DNA from: Chloroflexota bacterium
GTDB lineage: Bacteria > Chloroflexota > Chloroflexia > Thermomicrobiales > UBA6265
NCBI GenBank assembly: GCA_023389575.1
Contig: JAEWEG010000028.1
Span: forward strand, 1 to 18,226
Length of the DNA: 18,226 bases
Direction: 5' to 3'
Positions 1 through 7,576 of this stretch are shown in pieces. A program made the position numbers and the translations under genes. Below the pieces are notes generated by a model. The model had not been told where the DNA came from. It did no database searches and saw only the letters and a program-made list of their open reading frames with translations. The number at the start of each line of letters is the position of its first letter. The stretch's first letter is position 1.

Positions 1-476
1 GAGCCTTCCGAGAAGGTGCCCGAGGAGCTATCGAGGCCCTCTTCGATACCATCCTGGAAGTCGTCCAGGTCGGAATCGGAGATTTCCTCGTCGGCGGTAA
101 TGTAGGTCAGGATGCCCGAGCTGAGCATGCCTGGAACGACGTCGGGGTCTGTGTCGAGGCCGTGGGTCACATTGCCGACGGCGCCTTCGAGCTCACCCAG
201 ACCAGAGGAAAACGCGTCGACAACCTCGGCATTCTCCGGAGTGCCATCGACCGGGGCCAGGAAGCCTTCCGGAAGGTCGGCGTCGGTCGGGGCTTCTTCG
301 AGGGCAACGGCGAGATCTTCAGGATCGACAGCCAATACGGATTCCGCCACCGCGTCGACATCGGCCGTGGTTTCCGTCTCTATTTCCTGGGCGGCGACCG
401 CGTTGCCAGTTGACAGGACCAAGCCCATCAGCAGCATCGCGAGAAAGAATGTTCGTTTCACAGGGGACCCTTTCAT
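1..476 (-). CDS. secreted acidic protein, N-terminal part (C-terminus beyond left edge)
   Basis: The frame is open from the ATG at 476 to the left edge, giving about 158 codons without a stop. The N-terminus is a standard Sec signal peptide: KR at residues 7-8, a hydrophobic stretch (FFLAMLLMGLVL), then STGNAVAA as a plausible signal peptidase I site followed by QEIETE. No lipobox cysteine is present. The mature part is very acidic, rich in Asp, Glu, Ala, Val and Ser, with no cysteine or recognisable motif, and ends at the window edge in a D/E/S-rich stretch. An alternative start is the GTG at 461, which has AAAGGG 6-7 nt upstream and would leave a shorter, more typical signal peptide. I do not recognise the family. 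Export is well supported; function is unknown. Confidence 0.75.
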   Translation of the reverse strand, partial: MKGSPVKRTFFLAMLLMGLVLSTGNAVAAQEIETETTADVDAVAESVLAVDPEDLAVALEEAPTDADLPEGFLAPVDGTPENAEVVDAFSSGLGELEGAVGNVTHGLDTDPDVVPGMLSSGILTYITADEEISDSDLDDFQDGIEEGLDSSSGTFSEG

Positions 477-530
477 GAAATGCGTTGGTACGATCACCGT
501 CCGATCAGCCTGGTCGATCCTCCCGCGAAC

Positions 531-595
531 ACGGGTTGGTTCGACCGTTCGAACCCCGTACTTGCCAGTGCCAGCCGCGCTGGCGCGGGGGCAAG
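531..595. other. two adjacent inverted repeats in the divergent spacer
   Basis: The 279-bp spacer between the divergent genes at 476 and 756 contains two stem-loops. The first is GGTTCGA (538-544) paired with TCGAACC (549-555), flanked by ACGG/CCGT (531-534 and 556-559). The second is an outer CTTGCC (561-566)/GGCAAG (590-595) stem enclosing an inner GCCAGC (570-575)/GCTGGC (579-584) stem with a 3-nt loop. Either could be a protein-binding operator or an RNA structure in a 5' leader. I found no convincing -35/-10 pair; TATTAT at 677-682 is a possible -10 for the plus-strand gene but has no good -35. Confidence 0.45.
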
Positions 596-755
596 TGTAC
601 CAGCGGATGGGATGCATTTGCCCGGGAAATCGTAACAACTCCATCAAAATTCACCTCGGCCGTGGCGGCGACCGGGTATTATCCTGCTAGTGTTTCGTGC
701 GATTCAACCACGCCCCATCCCAACCATGGCCATGGAAGGCCAGGAGTTCAGCCAC

Positions 756-1319
756 ATGATCTATTGCCCCGACTGCGGCACCGCGAATGACGAGGGAGCC
801 CGTTTCTGTGACTCGTGTGGGCGGTCGCTCGAGGACGTGAAGGCGGCCTCGTCGGCGGCGAACCCCTCGATGCGAAATGACCAGAAGGATAGCCAGGGTC
901 GAATCCTGGCCGACGACGGCAAGCCCGTTGGCGATGACATCGACGACACCCCAGGCGGCGAGCGGCTGGTCTGGAAAGGACGACCCAGCAAGTTGTGGTC
1001 GCCGCGAATGGCTCTGACCAATCGCTATCGGCTGACGAATCAGCGGATGGTGATGGAGTTCGGCTTCATCGGCCGAAGGACCGAGGAGATCGACCTCTAC
1101 CGCATCAACGATGTGTCGGTGAAGCAGAACCCGTTCGAACGCATCGTGGGCATCGGCGATATCTACGTGTCGTCGGCGGACTCTTCCACTCCCCACAAGT
1201 TCCTGCACAACATTGGCGATCCGGTGCGGGTGAAGGACATCATCCGCGAGCTGGCCAGGATCGAGCGCCACAAGCGGCGCGTGCTGTTGCGTGAGGACGT
1301 GGGGATCGACGAGTTCTAG
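756..1319 (+). CDS. zinc-ribbon and bacterial PH domain protein
   Basis: A 187-residue soluble protein. The ATG at 756 is chosen because AGGAG (742-746) lies 9 nt upstream and the next residues open a zinc ribbon; the frame extends upstream to 690 without a ribosome site. Residues 4-21 hold two CxxC knuckles (C4, C7, C18, C21), the usual zinc-ribbon found at the start of many small bacterial proteins. Residues 30-65 are a polar, probably disordered linker. Residues 68-165 fit a bacterial PH (bPH_2, DUF304-like) domain: GERLVWKGRPS, then the TNRYRLTNQRMVME strand pair, then EEIDLYRINDVSVKQ. Unlike YdbS/YdbT-type bPH proteins it has no membrane segments. The terminal helix (160-178) is basic. 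Exact role unknown; an adaptor or binding role is a guess. It converges on the aminotransferase gene with only 10 bp between the two stop codons. Confidence 0.85.
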   Translation: MIYCPDCGTANDEGARFCDSCGRSLEDVKAASSAANPSMRNDQKDSQGRILADDGKPVGDDIDDTPGGERLVWKGRPSKLWSPRMALTNRYRLTNQRMVMEFGFIGRRTEEIDLYRINDVSVKQNPFERIVGIGDIYVSSADSSTPHKFLHNIGDPVRVKDIIRELARIERHKRRVLLREDVGIDEF

Positions 1320-1329
1320 CGGGCGCCCG
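1320..1329. other. 10-bp perfect palindrome separating two convergent stop codons
   Basis: CGGGCGCCCG fills exactly the gap between the TAG of the zinc-ribbon gene (1317-1319) and the stop of the aminotransferase gene (1330-1332, minus). It could form a very short stem at the 3' end of both transcripts, but the stem is only about 3 bp around a 4-nt loop and there is no U-tract, so terminator function is doubtful. Confidence 0.3.
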
Positions 1330-2511
1330 TCAGGCGGGGCACTCCGCGGTGAGTGCCTCGTCGAGACGAGCGAGATCGTCGTCGGTCACATACCCCTGCA
1401 TTGAGAGCCGGACGCAGGTGATGCCGTTGTGCGTCATGCACGGGATCTCGATGTCGTGACGGTTGAGCAGGGCGTCGCGTAGCTGGGCGGCATGGTCGCC
1501 CGCCGTCACCTCGACGAGCGCCATTTGGCTGAACCATTCGCGCGTGTTGGGCATGATCGGTTCCAGGCCGGTTCGATCGAGCCGATCCTGGCGGAAGGCC
1601 GCGAGACGCTCGTGACAGGATGCGCGAACGGCGTTCCAGTCGTGCTCGCGCTGGAACTCGATGCCGCGCGGAACTGCGAGGAACGAGGAGATATCCCGTG
1701 TGCCTTGCTGCTCGTTCCGCGTGCGGAAGGTGTTCGAGGGATGCCACCCCCAGCTGATGGTGAGCGATTCGATCCACTCCTGCTGGTCTGGGTGGACGTA
1801 GAGGAACGCGGAGCCTTTGGGGGTGCAGAGCCACTTGTGGCAGTTGCCAGAGTAGATGTCGACTCCCATCGCGGTGAGATCGAGCGGGATTTGGCCGGGC
1901 ACATGGGCGCCATCGACGATGGTGAGGATGCCTTCGGCCCGGGCGCGGCGACAAATCTCCTCGACCGGCAGGATGATGGCCGTGCCGGAGGTGATGTGGC
2001 TCATGAAGATGGCCTTGGTCCGGCTGGTGACCTGCGACCAGATGGCCTCGACAATGGCGTCCTGAGTGGTGAAGGGCAGGGGGATATCGGCCTTGATGTA
2101 GGTCGCGCCAAACCGCTGGCAGAGGTGATCCCAGGTGTAGTCGAGCGCGCCGTATTCGAGGCTGGTGGAGAGGATTTCGTCGCCGGGGGCCAATGGGAAC
2201 GAGCGGGCGATGACGTTGATGCCGGACGTGGCGTTGACCACGAAGGACAGGTCCTCTGGCTGGGCGTTCAGGTACGAACCAAGCGACGACCTGGCCCAGG
2301 CCAGCAATGATTCGTGGCGCCGGAAGAATTCGACCGGTTGGCGCTCAAGCTGCGTCTGCCAGGCAGTGTAGGTGTCCCACACCGGCCTCGGGCAGGCGCC
2401 AAACGAGCCGTGATTCAGGAAAACCACGTTGTCATCGAGCATGAAGTGCTCGCGAAGGCTCTCTGGTGACTCGGCCTGGGTGGAAGTCGCCAAGCTGGTC
2501 GTCACGGTCAT
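1330..2511 (-). CDS. class V PLP-dependent aminotransferase, isopenicillin-N-epimerase-like
   Basis: A 393-residue fold-type I PLP enzyme. The start at 2511 follows AGGA with a 9-nt spacer; the ATG at 2520 would leave no room for that site, and the frame extending to 2946 only overlaps the upstream gene. Visible landmarks: FLNHGSFG (31-38), the N-terminal motif of the epimerase/cysteine-desulfurase-like branch; VNATSGIN (92-99), phosphate-side contacts; SHITSGTA (171-178); VDGAH (199-203) with D200 expected to bind the PLP ring nitrogen; and NCHKW (223-227) with K226 the Schiff-base lysine. All expected catalytic residues are present. Family members are epimerases, desulfurases or lyases acting on amino acids, and the substrate cannot be read from sequence. 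It lies just downstream of a peptide-type ABC importer but is separated from it by a strong hairpin, so co-transcription is uncertain. There is no beta-lactam pathway here, so a true CefD role is unlikely. Confidence 0.9.
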   Translation of the reverse strand: MTVTTSLATSTQAESPESLREHFMLDDNVVFLNHGSFGACPRPVWDTYTAWQTQLERQPVEFFRRHESLLAWARSSLGSYLNAQPEDLSFVVNATSGINVIARSFPLAPGDEILSTSLEYGALDYTWDHLCQRFGATYIKADIPLPFTTQDAIVEAIWSQVTSRTKAIFMSHITSGTAIILPVEEICRRARAEGILTIVDGAHVPGQIPLDLTAMGVDIYSGNCHKWLCTPKGSAFLYVHPDQQEWIESLTISWGWHPSNTFRTRNEQQGTRDISSFLAVPRGIEFQREHDWNAVRASCHERLAAFRQDRLDRTGLEPIMPNTREWFSQMALVEVTAGDHAAQLRDALLNRHDIEIPCMTHNGITCVRLSMQGYVTDDDLARLDEALTAECPA

Positions 2512-2568
2512 TCGTTGCATTCCTGCCCGGGGTGGTTCCCGACGTGGGGCGAAGGTCGCCCGACCTTG

Positions 2569-2600
2569 CAACGGGCCTCTCCTACTGGAGAGACCCGTTG
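2569..2600 (-). terminator. 14-bp hairpin between the binding-protein gene and the aminotransferase gene
   Basis: CAACGGGCCTCTCC (2569-2582) pairs with GGAGAGACCCGTTG (2587-2600) around a 4-nt loop. In minus-strand RNA the single mismatch becomes a G-U pair, so the stem is continuous over 14 bp, which favours function on the minus strand. It lies about 35 nt past the stop of the substrate-binding protein. A second, smaller stem, AAGGTC/GACCTT (2552-2567), follows it. There is no U-tract, so it may be a U-less terminator, an mRNA 3'-end stabiliser, or an attenuator ahead of the PLP enzyme. Confidence 0.5.
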
Positions 2601-2635
2601 GCGAAATCGATGGTGAAATCCTATCAGGTATCGCG

Positions 2636-4423
2636 CTACTGTCGACCGGTCGGAGCATCCGCGGTGATGTACAGCTCGCGGACGTTCGGGTTGGCGCCAC
2701 CGAAGAACCCTGGCCAGTGCCAGGCGGCGATGCCGTTGACGTCTGGTTCAAGGGCGGGACCACCGACATACGGCTTGATGAGCTGGATCGGGGTCTGGAA
2801 GTAGGTGAACACGGCTGGGACATCCTCGACGAGAATGCGTTCGACCTCCTTGAACATGTTGATGCGCTCTTCGGGATCGCCGAGGAAGTTCGAGGCCTCG
2901 TCGTAGAGCCGGTCGTACTCCTCGTTGGACCACGGGTGGCGGCCACCGGTCTTCCAGACGCTGAGCATGTTGGATGGGTCGAAGAAATCCATGCCGTACG
3001 AGACCCAGCCGAACTGGATCGTCTTCATGTCGGCGTAGAAGGCATTGCGGTCCATGGTCTGCAGCTCAACGTCGATGTTGAGATGGTTCTTCAGCATGGT
3101 GCCGTAGGCCTGCGTGGTGGCAACTTCGATGGGTGTGCCACCGCCACGAACGGTCATGACGAGTTCGGGGAAGCCTTCGCCATCGGGGTAGCCAGCCTCG
3201 GCGAGCAGTTGCTTGCCAAGTTCCGGGTCGAACGCCTGGATGCCGGCCAGTTCCTCGGTGTTCGACCCGGGGAAACCCGGGGCGAGGAACGAGGGAGCGG
3301 CGTTCGCCTGCGGACCCCAGATTTGCTCCTTCATGGCGTCGCGATCGATGACGTGGCTGAACGCCTGGCGGACGAGCTTGTTGTCGAATGGCGCCATCGT
3401 GACGTCGAAGAAGAAGTAGAGGCAGGCGAAGTCACCCACGCCCTGATAGATCTGGGACGCGGTCTCCGGGTCCGCCTGCATGAGCTGGAGTTCGGCGGGC
3501 GCCGGCCCTTCCATGTAGTCGATCTCGTCGGCCTCGTACAGGGTGAATGACTGCGCCGGGGCGGCGAACTTCTGGATGATCTTCTGGAGCGGCACTTCCC
3601 AGGGGCCGCTGTAGGCCTCGTTCCGCTCGAAGGTGAGGTACTGGTCGCGCACCCATTCGGTGAGGATGAAGGGGCCGGACGAGACGCAGGTTTCCGGGTT
3701 TGAGTTGTAGAGCGGGCCATGGGTTTCCAGCGCCGCCTTCGACAAGGTTGGGGAATAGAGAAGCTTCGCCGGAAGATAGGGTGAGGGGTTGACCGTCTCG
3801 AAGACGAGTTCGAACTCGTTGGCGCCCTGGCGGACCCCCAACTCTTCCAGGGGTACTTCGCCCGCGAGACACTCGGAGAAGTTGAGGATATCGCCATCCC
3901 AGAACCAGGCGAAGTCCCAGGCATGCTCGGGATCGGCGGCGTACTGGAACGTCTTGACATAGTCGGCGGCCGTGACCTTGTTGCCATCGCTCCACATCAG
4001 GTCATCGCGGAGTTTGAACGTCCAAACCTTGCCCGACTCGTCGCTCGACCACTCAGTGGCGCCGCCCTCGACGATATCGAAGTCCTTGGTGAAGAAGACC
4101 AGCGACTGGCTAAAGACGTCCGCGATGCCGGTACGCTCGTACACCCGCTCGTAGATGTCGAGGGCGATCGCGATCTCCGGGTTCGCGACGCCACGGAAGA
4201 CCTGCTCCTCGGGAGGCGCTGCGTCCTGGGCCGATGTCCGCCGCGTGCTGGAGGAGGCGGGGGAGGCGGCGCCGTTGCCAAAGACGCCGAGACCGGTGAG
4301 CCCGGTGATGCCCCCAAGGACGGAGCGGCGACTGAGTTGGGCCCTGAAGAACGAGGCGGTGCGGAAGTCCATGCCTTCGGTGAGGCGGGCGATTTTCTGC
4401 TCGACGGTCGGATCCTGTTTCAC
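2636..4423 (-). CDS. ABC transporter substrate-binding protein, family 5 (peptide/nickel type), Tat-exported
   Basis: A 595-residue extracytoplasmic solute-binding protein of SBP family 5 (DppA/OppA-like). GTG at 4423 is chosen over the ATG at 4438 because GGGAG lies 8 nt upstream, and because it makes this protein exactly as long as its neighbouring paralogue (595 residues) and puts the twin arginines at the same positions, 32-33. The Tat motif SRRSVLGG is followed by a Gly/Ala/Leu-rich segment and an ASPASSS-like cleavage region. There is no lipobox cysteine, so anchoring is unclear. Residues 134-147 (WTFKLRDDLMWSDG) followed by VTAADYVKTF are a family 5 hallmark. Cysteines in FSECLAG, PETCVSSG and DFACLYF are shared with the paralogue. 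It should capture a peptide or similar ligand and hand it to the permeases encoded upstream. Ligand unknown. Confidence 0.93.
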   Translation of the reverse strand: MKQDPTVEQKIARLTEGMDFRTASFFRAQLSRRSVLGGITGLTGLGVFGNGAASPASSSTRRTSAQDAAPPEEQVFRGVANPEIAIALDIYERVYERTGIADVFSQSLVFFTKDFDIVEGGATEWSSDESGKVWTFKLRDDLMWSDGNKVTAADYVKTFQYAADPEHAWDFAWFWDGDILNFSECLAGEVPLEELGVRQGANEFELVFETVNPSPYLPAKLLYSPTLSKAALETHGPLYNSNPETCVSSGPFILTEWVRDQYLTFERNEAYSGPWEVPLQKIIQKFAAPAQSFTLYEADEIDYMEGPAPAELQLMQADPETASQIYQGVGDFACLYFFFDVTMAPFDNKLVRQAFSHVIDRDAMKEQIWGPQANAAPSFLAPGFPGSNTEELAGIQAFDPELGKQLLAEAGYPDGEGFPELVMTVRGGGTPIEVATTQAYGTMLKNHLNIDVELQTMDRNAFYADMKTIQFGWVSYGMDFFDPSNMLSVWKTGGRHPWSNEEYDRLYDEASNFLGDPEERINMFKEVERILVEDVPAVFTYFQTPIQLIKPYVGGPALEPDVNGIAAWHWPGFFGGANPNVRELYITADAPTGRQ

Positions 4424-4443
4424 GTGGTTGGCTCCCATGCGTG

Positions 4444-4459
4444 GCGTCTCGCGAGACGC
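4444..4459. promoter_or_regulatory. 16-bp perfect palindrome upstream of the substrate-binding protein start
   Basis: GCGTCTCGCGAGACGC is fully self-complementary. It ends 20 nt upstream of the GTG start at 4423 and therefore just upstream of the GGGAG ribosome site. It could be a dimeric repressor operator or, in RNA, a short stem next to the ribosome site. No -10/-35 pair is convincing beside it. Confidence 0.4.
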
Positions 4460-4673
4460 GGTCGGCGCGCACCCGTGCGAGTGCGATCGCGATCAATCAG
4501 TCCCAGGCTGTCGTCCCGGTTCCTCCAGGTACCGGTCAGGACATGGCGCGAGTCGGAGGCTCCCGCAGCCCACATTCGGGTTTAGGTCTTCACGAAGAAT
4601 GCCTTTATGGTAATGGTTTCATTCGAGATTGGGGAGACGGTTGGGAGATTTCACCGGGGCGAGCGAGATGGCG

Positions 4674-4715
4674 CCAGGGCGGGGCCGCACGCATATGCGC
4701 TGGCTCCCGCCCTGG
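4674..4715 (-). terminator. branched GC-rich hairpin downstream of the upstream binding-protein gene
   Basis: CCAGGGCGGG (4674-4683) pairs perfectly with CCCGCCCTGG (4706-4715). A self-complementary CGCATATGCG (4690-4699) sits inside the loop, so the whole folds as a long extended stem. It begins 31 nt past the stop of the 4747-6534 gene on the minus strand. There is no U-tract. Most likely a transcript 3'-end element (terminator or stabiliser) that lowers expression of the downstream binding protein relative to the upstream one. Confidence 0.5.
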
Positions 4716-4746
4716 ATGCTGGCCGCTCCAAACGGCCGGGGTATCG

Positions 4747-6534
4747 CTACTCGCGCCCGGTGGGGGCGTCGGCGCTGATGTAGATCGTCTGCAGGTTCGA
4801 GTTGGCGCCGCCCAGGAAGCCCGGGAAGTGCAGCGAGGCGATGCCGTTGACGTCTGGCTCGATCGCCGCTCCTACCACGTACGGCTTGAACAACTGGATC
4901 GGGGTCTGGAAGTAGGTGAACACGGCTGGGACATCCTCGACGAGGATGCGTTCGGCCTCCTTGAACATGTTGAGCCGCTCCTCCGGGTCGCCAAGGAACA
5001 CGGAGGCTTCGTCGTACAGTCGGTCGTATTCCTCGTTGGACCACGGGTGGCGACCGCCGGTCTTCCACACACCGAGCATGTTCGACGGATCGAAGAAGTC
5101 CATGCCGTACGAGACCCAGCCGAACTGGATCGTCTTCATGTCGGCGTAGAACGAGTTGCGGTCCATGGTCTGCAATTCAACGTTGATGTTGAGGTGCTGG
5201 CTCAGCATGGTGCCGTAGGCCTGCGTGGTGGCGACCTCGAGCGGGGAACCGCCGCCGCGGACGGTCATGACGAGTTCGGGGAAGCCTTCGCCATCGGGGT
5301 AACCAGCCTCGGCGAGCAGTTGCTTGCCAAGTTCCGGGTCGAACGCCTGGATGCCGGCGAGTTCCTCGGTGTTGGAGGCCGGGAAACCGGGGGCCAGGAA
5401 GGAGGGGGCAGGGTTCGCCTGTGGACCCCAGATCTGCTGCTTCATGGCGTCGCGGTCGATGACGTGGCTGAACGCCTGGCGGACGAGCTTGTTGTCGAAC
5501 GGGGCCGTCGTGACGTCGAAGAAGAAGTAGAGGCAGGCGAAATCGCCGACGCCCTGGTAGATCTCCTTCTCCAGTTCCGGATCGGCCTGCATGATCTGGA
5601 GCTCGGCGGGCGCCGGGTCCTGCATGTGGTCGATCTGATCGGCCTCGTAGAGCGTGAAGGTCTGGGCGGGGTCCGCGAACTTGACGATGATCTTCTGTAG
5701 TGGCACTTCCCAGGGACCGGAGTAGGCCTCGTTGCGGACATTGATCAGGTACTGATCCTTGACCCACTCGGAGAGGATGAAGGGGCCGGACGAGACACAG
5801 GTTTCCGGGTTCGAGTTGTAGAGCGGACCATGGGTTTCGAGCGCCGCCTTGGAGAGGGTGTTCGAGTAGAGCATCTTGCCAGGCAGGTAGGGGGAGGGAT
5901 TGACGGTCTCCACGATCAGTTCGAACTCGTTGGCGCCCTGGCGGACGCCGAGTTCCTCAAGCGGGAGATCGCCGGCGAGACATTCGGAGAAGTTGAGAAT
6001 GTCCCCATCCCAGAACCAGGCGAAGTCCCAGGCGTGCTCGGGATCGGCGGCGTATTGGAACGTCTTGATGAAGTCGGCGGCCGTGACCTTGTTGCCATCG
6101 CTCCACATCAGGTCGTCACGGAGCGTGAAGGTCCAGACCTTGCCCGATTCGTCGCTGGACCACTCGGTGGCGCCGCCCGGAACGATCTCCGCGTCCTTGG
6201 TGAGGAACACGAGCGACTGGCTGAACATGTCGGCACCGCCGGCGCGTTCGTACACCCGCTCGTAGAAGTCCATGGTGATGGCGATGGCGGGGTTCGATGC
6301 GACGCGGTAGACCTGCTCCTCGGGAGGCGCGGCGTCCTGGGCCGAGGCCCGTTGCGTGCTGGACGGGGCGGGGGAGGCGAGACCGGCTCCGGCGAGGCCG
6401 AGACCGGCCAGGCCGGCCGCTCCACCAAGGAGCGAGCGTCGGGAAAGCTGCGAGTTGATGAACTCGGCCGACGCCCCTGGCATCTGGCTCATGACGTCGG
6501 AGAGTTTTTGCTTGCGATACGTCTTCGATGACAT
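4747..6534 (-). CDS. ABC transporter substrate-binding protein, family 5, paralogue of the adjacent gene
   Basis: A 595-residue SBP family 5 protein, highly similar along its whole length to the product of 2636-4423. The ATG at 6534 follows AAGGA with about 10 nt spacing. Tat motif SRRSLLGG with RR at 32-33, an Ala/Gly/Leu-rich segment and LASPAPSS as the cleavage region; no lipobox cysteine. The hallmark strand WTFTLRDDLMWSDGNKV is present, and most differences from the paralogue are conservative. It lies 111 nt downstream of the DppC-like permease gene with the same orientation, so it is the binding protein most directly coupled to the permeases. Differences between the two copies (for example RRTSAQDAAP against QRASAQDAAP, and NINVELQ against NIDVELQ) do not reveal different ligands. 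Confidence 0.93.
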   Translation of the reverse strand: MSSKTYRKQKLSDVMSQMPGASAEFINSQLSRRSLLGGAAGLAGLGLAGAGLASPAPSSTQRASAQDAAPPEEQVYRVASNPAIAITMDFYERVYERAGGADMFSQSLVFLTKDAEIVPGGATEWSSDESGKVWTFTLRDDLMWSDGNKVTAADFIKTFQYAADPEHAWDFAWFWDGDILNFSECLAGDLPLEELGVRQGANEFELIVETVNPSPYLPGKMLYSNTLSKAALETHGPLYNSNPETCVSSGPFILSEWVKDQYLINVRNEAYSGPWEVPLQKIIVKFADPAQTFTLYEADQIDHMQDPAPAELQIMQADPELEKEIYQGVGDFACLYFFFDVTTAPFDNKLVRQAFSHVIDRDAMKQQIWGPQANPAPSFLAPGFPASNTEELAGIQAFDPELGKQLLAEAGYPDGEGFPELVMTVRGGGSPLEVATTQAYGTMLSQHLNINVELQTMDRNSFYADMKTIQFGWVSYGMDFFDPSNMLGVWKTGGRHPWSNEEYDRLYDEASVFLGDPEERLNMFKEAERILVEDVPAVFTYFQTPIQLFKPYVVGAAIEPDVNGIASLHFPGFLGGANSNLQTIYISADAPTGRE

Positions 6535-6622
6535 GCGGTTCCAATCCTTTCTGGATGCGCATCCAGTAGCGGTGGTCGTGACCCTTGTTCGGGTCGTTAC
6601 ATCATGGTCCCCATGTGGATCC

Positions 6623-6646
6623 GGCCGGGCTTTCTGCCCGCCGGCC
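6623..6646 (-). other. imperfect hairpin at the end of the DppC-like permease gene
   Basis: GGCCG (6623-6627) pairs with CGGCC (6642-6646), and GGC (6628-6630) with GCC (6636-6638) around TTTCT, leaving a 3-nt bulge. It overlaps the last base of the permease stop codon. It may be a partial terminator or processing site between the permease and binding-protein cistrons, which would fit the usual excess of binding protein over permease. Weak evidence. Confidence 0.3.
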
Positions 6647-7557
6647 TACACCTGACGCGGGTCCAGGGCATCCCGCAGCCCATCTCCTACCAGTGAGAAT
6701 CCGATCATGATGAGGGCTATGGCCACGGTTGGGAAGAGGCCGAGATGCCAGTACACGCGGATGTACGGGGCACTATCGGACACCATCTTGCCGAGTGACG
6801 GCGTTGGTTCGTTGATCCCGATGCCAAGGTAGCTGAGCCCGGCCTCGGCGAAAATGGCGGAGGGAATGGCGAGCGAGACCGCGACGATGACTGGCGCGAC
6901 CGCGTTCGGCAGCAGGTGTCGAACGGCGATTTGCGCGTCGGTCGCGCCCGCGCTGCGGGCGGCCGTGACGTACTCCTGTTCACGGAGCGTGAGGAGCTGG
7001 GCGCGCATGAGCCGGCATAGCGTGAGCCAACTGGTGATGCCGATGACGAGGATGATGTTGCCGAGACCCGAGCCGAACACCGTCATCAGGAAGATGGCGA
7101 AGAGCAGGCCGGGGAACGCGGTCATGACCTCGACGACGCGCATGATGATGAAGTCGGGAACGCCACCGCGAAGACCCGCGAGGAGGCCGAGCGGGATGCC
7201 GATGGCGCAGGCCACGACAACCGCCGCGATGCCCACGATGAGCGATGTGCGGGTGCCGTACATGACGCGGCTGAGGAAGTCGTGGCCGATGGTGTCGGTT
7301 CCCATCGGGAAATCCCGGTTCGGCATCTGGTTGGCGGACATCAGGTCGGCGTACGAGTAGTGGGTTGGCGCCAGGATCGGCGCGCCGAAGCCGAAGATGG
7401 TGAGCGCCACGACGATCACGAGGCCGATCATGGCCAGGCGATTGTGGCGGAACCGGCTGATGGCCTGCGAGGTCGCGGTTCGCGACGGAGCAAGCGACTC
7501 GTTGGCGATGACGTCGAGTGATTCGGCGCTGGATTGTGCTCGTGCTTGGGTACTCAT
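6646..7557 (-). CDS. peptide-type ABC transporter permease, DppC/OppC-like
   Basis: A 303-residue inner-membrane permease. The ATG at 7557 has GGGAG about 10 nt upstream and lies 19 nt after the stop of the DppB-like gene; a longer frame to 7593 would overlap that gene. Residues 31-65 match the OppC N-terminal domain (FRHNRLAMIG followed by the first membrane segment, about 42-62). GTDTIGHDFLSRVMYGTR (86-103) is the conserved DppC loop. The BPD_transp_1 domain runs from about 104 to 296 with further hydrophobic segments. The EAA loop, which couples to the ATPase, is at about 198-219 (TAARSAGATDAQI then LLPN). It should form a heterodimeric channel with the DppB-like protein. No ATPase gene lies beside it. 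Confidence 0.95.
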   Translation of the reverse strand: MSTQARAQSSAESLDVIANESLAPSRTATSQAISRFRHNRLAMIGLVIVVALTIFGFGAPILAPTHYSYADLMSANQMPNRDFPMGTDTIGHDFLSRVMYGTRTSLIVGIAAVVVACAIGIPLGLLAGLRGGVPDFIIMRVVEVMTAFPGLLFAIFLMTVFGSGLGNIILVIGITSWLTLCRLMRAQLLTLREQEYVTAARSAGATDAQIAVRHLLPNAVAPVIVAVSLAIPSAIFAEAGLSYLGIGINEPTPSLGKMVSDSAPYIRVYWHLGLFPTVAIALIMIGFSLVGDGLRDALDPRQV

Positions 7558-7576
7558 GGTCTCGTGTCTCCCAACG

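Larger units (their letters stand above)
4424..4746. other. 323-bp spacer between the two binding-protein genes
   Basis: No credible gene; frames crossing it are shadows of the flanking genes. From right to left (direction of transcription) it holds a large hairpin at 4674-4715 just past the upstream stop, a stretch with no structure I can name, and a 16-bp palindrome at 4444-4459 close to the downstream start. Its length, against the tight spacing of the permease genes, suggests the second binding protein has its own expression control. Confidence 0.6.

Noticed and set aside
1330..2511. Beta-lactam biosynthesis gene (cefD)
   Set aside because: Similarity is at the level of the PLP enzyme branch; no isopenicillin N synthase or NRPS gene is present.
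2512..2946. N-terminal extension of the aminotransferase frame to 2946
   Set aside because: The extra 145 codons overlap the binding-protein gene and encode a Ser/Arg/Pro-rich sequence; the AGGA site and the family N-terminus place the start at 2511.
2429..3550. Long plus-strand open frame opposite the substrate-binding protein gene
   Set aside because: It is antisense to a clear SBP family 5 gene and arises from high-GC codon bias. The same kind of frame appears opposite the paralogue, with no ribosome site or recognisable motif.
4441..5700. 419-codon plus-strand open frame opposite the other binding-protein gene
   Set aside because: Antisense shadow of a well-supported gene; similar to the 2429-3550 frame only because the sense genes are paralogues.
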